DNA of 64,000 nucleotides, from the NCBI RefSeq assembly GCF_021261325.1, contig NZ_JAJSBI010000005.1:186001-250000 (forward strand). The letters run 5' to 3'. Source of the stretch: Streptomyces guryensis (GTDB lineage Bacteria > Actinomycetota > Actinomycetes > Streptomycetales > Streptomycetaceae). Both the position numbers and the translations under genes were made by a program. Positions 61,486 to 64,000 of this stretch are shown in pieces. Position 1 is the first letter of the stretch, and every line of letters begins with the position of its first letter. Under the pieces are notes generated by a model. The model searched no databases and had not been told where the DNA came from. It saw only the letters and a program-made list of their open reading frames with translations.

Positions 61486-63240
61486 TCAGCCGGCAGTGGC
61501 AAGGAACTGCGTGGCCGCCAACTCCGCGTACAGCGGATCCGCGGCAACCAGTTCACGATGGGTCCCCACCGCCCGCACCCGCCCCGCATCCATCACCACA
61601 ATCCGATCCGCCATCGTCACCGTAGACAGCCGATGCGCAACGACAAGCACCGTGGTCGTACGGGCGACATCAGCGACCGTATCCCGCAACGCCGCCTCGT
61701 TCACCGCATCCAGTTGCGAGGTCGCCTCGTCGAGCAACAGCAGCCGCGGCCGCCGCAGCAGCGCCCGGGCGATGGCGACCCGCTGCCGTTCACCGCCCGA
61801 GAGCTTGGTACCCCGGTGTCCCACCAGCGTGTCCAGCCCGCTGGGCAGCCGGGCGACCAGCCCGTCCAGACGGGTCGTCTTGAGAACACGCGCGATGGCG
61901 TCCTCGGACGCATCCGGGTTGCCCAGCAGCAGATTGTCCCGCAGTGAACCCGACAGCACGGGCGCGTCCTGCTCCACATAGCCGATCGCCGACCGGAGCC
62001 TGGGCAACTCCCAGTCCCGCAGGTCGAGTCCGTCCAGGGTGATGGTGCCGGACTCGGGGTCGTAGAACCGCTCGATGAGGGAGAACACCGTGGTCTTGCC
62101 CGCGCCGGACGGGCCGACGAACGCCGTCATGCCGCGGGCCGGTACGGCGAACGTCACCCCGTGATGGACGTACGGCAGATCGTCGGCGTACCGGAAGCGG
62201 ACCTCGTCGAAGGCGAGCGCGGCCGGTTCCGCGCCGGGGGCGGGCAACGGGGCGGGGTGGGCCGCCGGTTCGGAGGGCAGGCTCAGCGCCTCCCGGATGC
62301 GGGCGAGGGCGGCGGCGCCCGTCTGGTATTGCGTGATCGCGCCGACCACCTGCTGGATGGGCGACATGAGGTAGAAGACGTACAGCAGGAACGCGACCAG
62401 CGTGCCCACCTGGATGGCACCGGTCGCCACCCGCGCCCCGCCCACCGCGAGCACCGTGATGAACGCGATCTGCATCGCGAGACCGGCCGTGTTGCCCGCC
62501 GCCGCCGACCACTTGGCGGCCCGTACGCTCTGCCGCCACGACTCCTCGGCGGCCTCGTGCAGCGTCCGCTCCTCACGATGCTCGGCCCCGGACGCCTTCA
62601 CCGTGCGCAGCGCCCCGAGGATCCGCTCCAGCGATGCCCCCATCACTCCGATCGCGTCCTGCGCCTGTCGGCTGGCCCGGTTGATGCGCGGCACGATCAC
62701 GCCGAGCACCGTGCCCGCGACCAGGATCACGGCCAGGGTGACCCCGAGCAGCACCGGGTCCACGACCCCCATCATCACCACGGTCGCGAGGAGCGTCAGC
62801 CCGCCCGTGCCCAGGCCGACCAGCGAGTCGGTGGTGACCTCCCGCAGGAGCGTCGTGTCGGAGGTGATGCGGGCCATCAGGTCGCCCGGTTCGGTGCGGT
62901 CGACCGCGGTGATGCGCAGCCTCAGCAGATACGAGGACAGGGCACGCCGCGCCCCGAGCACCACTGACTCCGCGGTGCGCCGCAGCACGTACGAACCCAG
63001 CCCGCCCACCGCCGCGTTGGCGACCACCAGCCCCGACATGGCGAGCAACGCGCCCGTGATGGCCCGGTCGTGGGACAGGTCGTCGATCAACCCCCTTGCC
63101 ACCAGCGGCAACAGCAGCCCGGTGGCCCCCGTGAGCAGCGAGAGGAGCGCACCCGCCAGCAGCGTCCAGCGGTGTGGACGTACATAGTCGAGGAGCAGCC
63201 GCCAGGCGGGCGGTCGGGGCTCGGGGTCTGCGATGCTCAC
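61486..63240 (-). CDS. ABC exporter, fused membrane and ATPase domains
   Basis: A 584-residue half-transporter that works as a dimer. Six helices (residues ~20-310) are followed by the ATPase: Walker [23 protein letters not shown]-loop [22 protein letters not shown], signature [18 protein letters not shown], Walker [17 protein letters not shown]. It is a type IV (MsbA/BmrA-like) exporter. Its closeness to the siderophore cluster suggests secretion of siderophore or precursor, but the gene is not in the operon and no iron box is seen. GTG 63240 has GAGGAG upstream. Confidence 0.88.
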   Translation of the reverse strand: MSIADPEPRPPAWRLLLDYVRPHRWTLLAGALLSLLTGATGLLLPLVARGLIDDLSHDRAITGALLAMSGLVVANAAVGGLGSYVLRRTAESVVLGARRALSSYLLRLRITAVDRTEPGDLMARITSDTTLLREVTTDSLVGLGTGGLTLLATVVMMGVVDPVLLGVTLAVILVAGTVLGVIVPRINRASRQAQDAIGVMGASLERILGALRTVKASGAEHREERTLHEAAEESWRQSVRAAKWSAAAGNTAGLAMQIAFITVLAVGGARVATGAIQVGTLVAFLLYVFYLMSPIQQVVGAITQYQTGAAALARIREALSLPSEPAAHPAPLPAPGAEPAALAFDEVRFRYADDLPYVHHGVTFAVPARGMTAFVGPSGAGKTTVFSLIERFYDPESGTITLDGLDLRDWELPRLRSAIGYVEQDAPVLSGSLRDNLLLGNPDASEDAIARVLKTTRLDGLVARLPSGLDTLVGHRGTKLSGGERQRVAIARALLRRPRLLLLDEATSQLDAVNEAALRDTVADVARTTTVLVVAHRLSTVTMADRIVVMDAGRVRAVGTHRELVAADPLYAELAATQFLATAG

Positions 63241-63268
63241 GGCGCTCCTCGCAAGTCGTGCGGAGCCT

Positions 63269-63880
63269 TCAGGCTACGTCGGCCGCCTCCTTCCTGGCTT
63301 TCCGGTCCCGGGTCATGGAGAGCATGAGCGGCGGTCGGCGCCGGAGGACAGACAGCCGTCGAGCATGCCGGTGAGGACCTCGACGGGGCCGAGTTCGAGG
63401 TAGGCGGTCACGCCGTCGCGGTGCATCCGGGCAACCGCGTCCGCGAAACGGACCGGTGCGCGCATCGCCCGTACCCAGAAGCCGGGCGAGGCGGCCTCTG
63501 CTCCGACCGGCTCGGCCGTGGTGTCGGAGATCAGGGGCAGACGCGGGGGCCGCAGGTCGAGCGCTGCGAGCGTGCGGCGGTCGTCGTCGAGGAGCGGGTC
63601 GAAGAGCGGGGAGTGCGGGGCCACGTCCAGGCGCAGCACATGTGTACGACGGCCGCGCCCCGCCCATTCGGCACAGACCTCCGCCACGGTCTCGCGGTGG
63701 CGCGAGACGGCTACCGCCCGTGGGCCGTTGACCGCCGCGATCGCGGCGCCCTCCCCCAGGCGCGGCTCCTCCGGGGCGACTTCCACCGCCGCCATGCCAC
63801 CGCTCTTCGGCAGCGCGTCCGCCAGCCGCGCCAGCGTGCCGACCGCCCGGCAGGCGTCCGGCGGCGAGAACACCCGGTGG
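63269..63880 (-). pseudogene. Fragment of a type I polyketide synthase acyltransferase domain
   Basis: The frame from ~63873 reads VFSPPDACRAVGTLARLADALP, GGMAAVEV, AAIAAVNGPRAVAVSRHRE, LRLDVAPHSPLFDPLLDD, PPRLPLISDTTAEP, PGFWVRAMRAPVRFADAVARM and YLELGPVEVLTGML. This is the second half of a malonyl/methylmalonyl acyltransferase. The active-site GHSxG that should come before is missing; HSP, where AFHSP is usual, remains. After a frameshift near 63335 another frame continues ADRRPPLMLSMTRDRK, like the linker after the domain. No other PKS domain is in the window. Confidence 0.75.
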
Positions 63881-63965
63881 CGTGGGCGGCGGCCGCGGTG
63901 CGCAGATGCCCGCGGCCGCTGCCGGGGGAGGCGCCGCAGAAGACGATCACAGCGGTCACGGCCAC
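63880..63965 (-). pseudogene. N-terminal fragment resembling a LOG-family protein
   Basis: GTG 63965 opens a frame AVTAVIVFCGASPGSGRGH, LRTAAAAHATG, close to the LOG (Lonely guy) family start (VCVFCGSSPG). It then runs into the acyltransferase remnant in a different frame. The FCGxSPG motif is the only support. Confidence 0.4.
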
Positions 63966-64000
63966 AGCCCGTACCCCCTGGTCAGGATGGAGCGCCTGTC

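Noticed and set aside
63269..63880. Intact discrete acyltransferase
   Set aside because: The GHSxG active-site half is missing and the 3' end is frameshifted.

Overview
The window is very G+C-rich, most codons end in G or C, many genes overlap by 4 bases (ATGA/GTGA) and starts are often GTG. Together with the gene families present (SpoIIE/anti-sigma phosphatase, CU044_5270-family protein, actinobacterial hydrogenase genes, DmdR-type iron boxes, a dispersed intergenic element typical of streptomycetes) this points to a Streptomyces chromosome, probably an accessory part rather than the conserved core.

Layout. 1-2.2 kb: the 3' end of a SpoIIE phosphatase/ATPase, then a MarR regulator divergent from an alpha/beta-hydrolase with a palindromic operator between them. 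2.3-7.3 kb: a decayed surface-polysaccharide locus. Around an intact methyltransferase and an intact family 2 glycosyltransferase lie broken copies of rmlA, rmlD and rmlC (dTDP-L-rhamnose synthesis). 7.4-9.7 kb: a phosphoesterase, a DHA2-type MFS exporter and the broken end of a phosphotransferase gene. 9.7-17.5 kb: a seven-gene, tightly overlapping molybdenum hydroxylase operon (coxS-L-M-D-E, XdhC family, coxG) read leftward; the large subunit has the AYRGAGR loop of form II enzymes, not the cysteine loop of proven CO dehydrogenases. 17.7-24.1 kb: a TetM/OtrA-like ribosomal protection protein with a possible leader peptide and internal 24-bp repeats, a secreted GH5 glycosidase, and a secreted beta-propeller protein divergent from a TetR regulator.

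24.3-38.7 kb: a complete high-affinity (group 1h type) [NiFe]-hydrogenase locus. Rightward: a large conserved unknown, small and large subunits, a NifU-like protein, three further accessory unknowns and hypA. Leftward and convergent: hypX, an endopeptidase, hypB, hypF, hypC, hypD, hypE. A 20-bp stem terminator separates the two units. 38.8-49.2 kb: iron permease, UGT-type glycosyltransferase, GH27 alpha-galactosidase with ricin-type lectin domain, NmrA-like protein, a stand-alone cytochrome oxidase subunit I with a coupled small membrane gene, an ECF sigma factor with its CU044_5270 partner, folD under what looks like a ZTP (pfl) riboswitch, and small genes.

49.3-63.2 kb: an NRPS-independent (NIS) siderophore cluster. 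One leftward run of nine genes covers ABC uptake (two permeases, ATPase, lipoprotein), ATP-grasp ligase, two IucA/IucC synthetases, an MFS exporter and a PLP decarboxylase. A FhuF-type ferric reductase is divergent, and two iron boxes lie in the shared promoter region. An ABC exporter follows. The right edge holds fragments of a polyketide acyltransferase domain and of a LOG-family gene.

The hydrogenase, the CoxL-type hydroxylase and the extra oxidase subunit could together serve oxidation of trace gases during starvation. That is an inference from gene content, and the form II loop argues against assuming that CO is the hydroxylase substrate.
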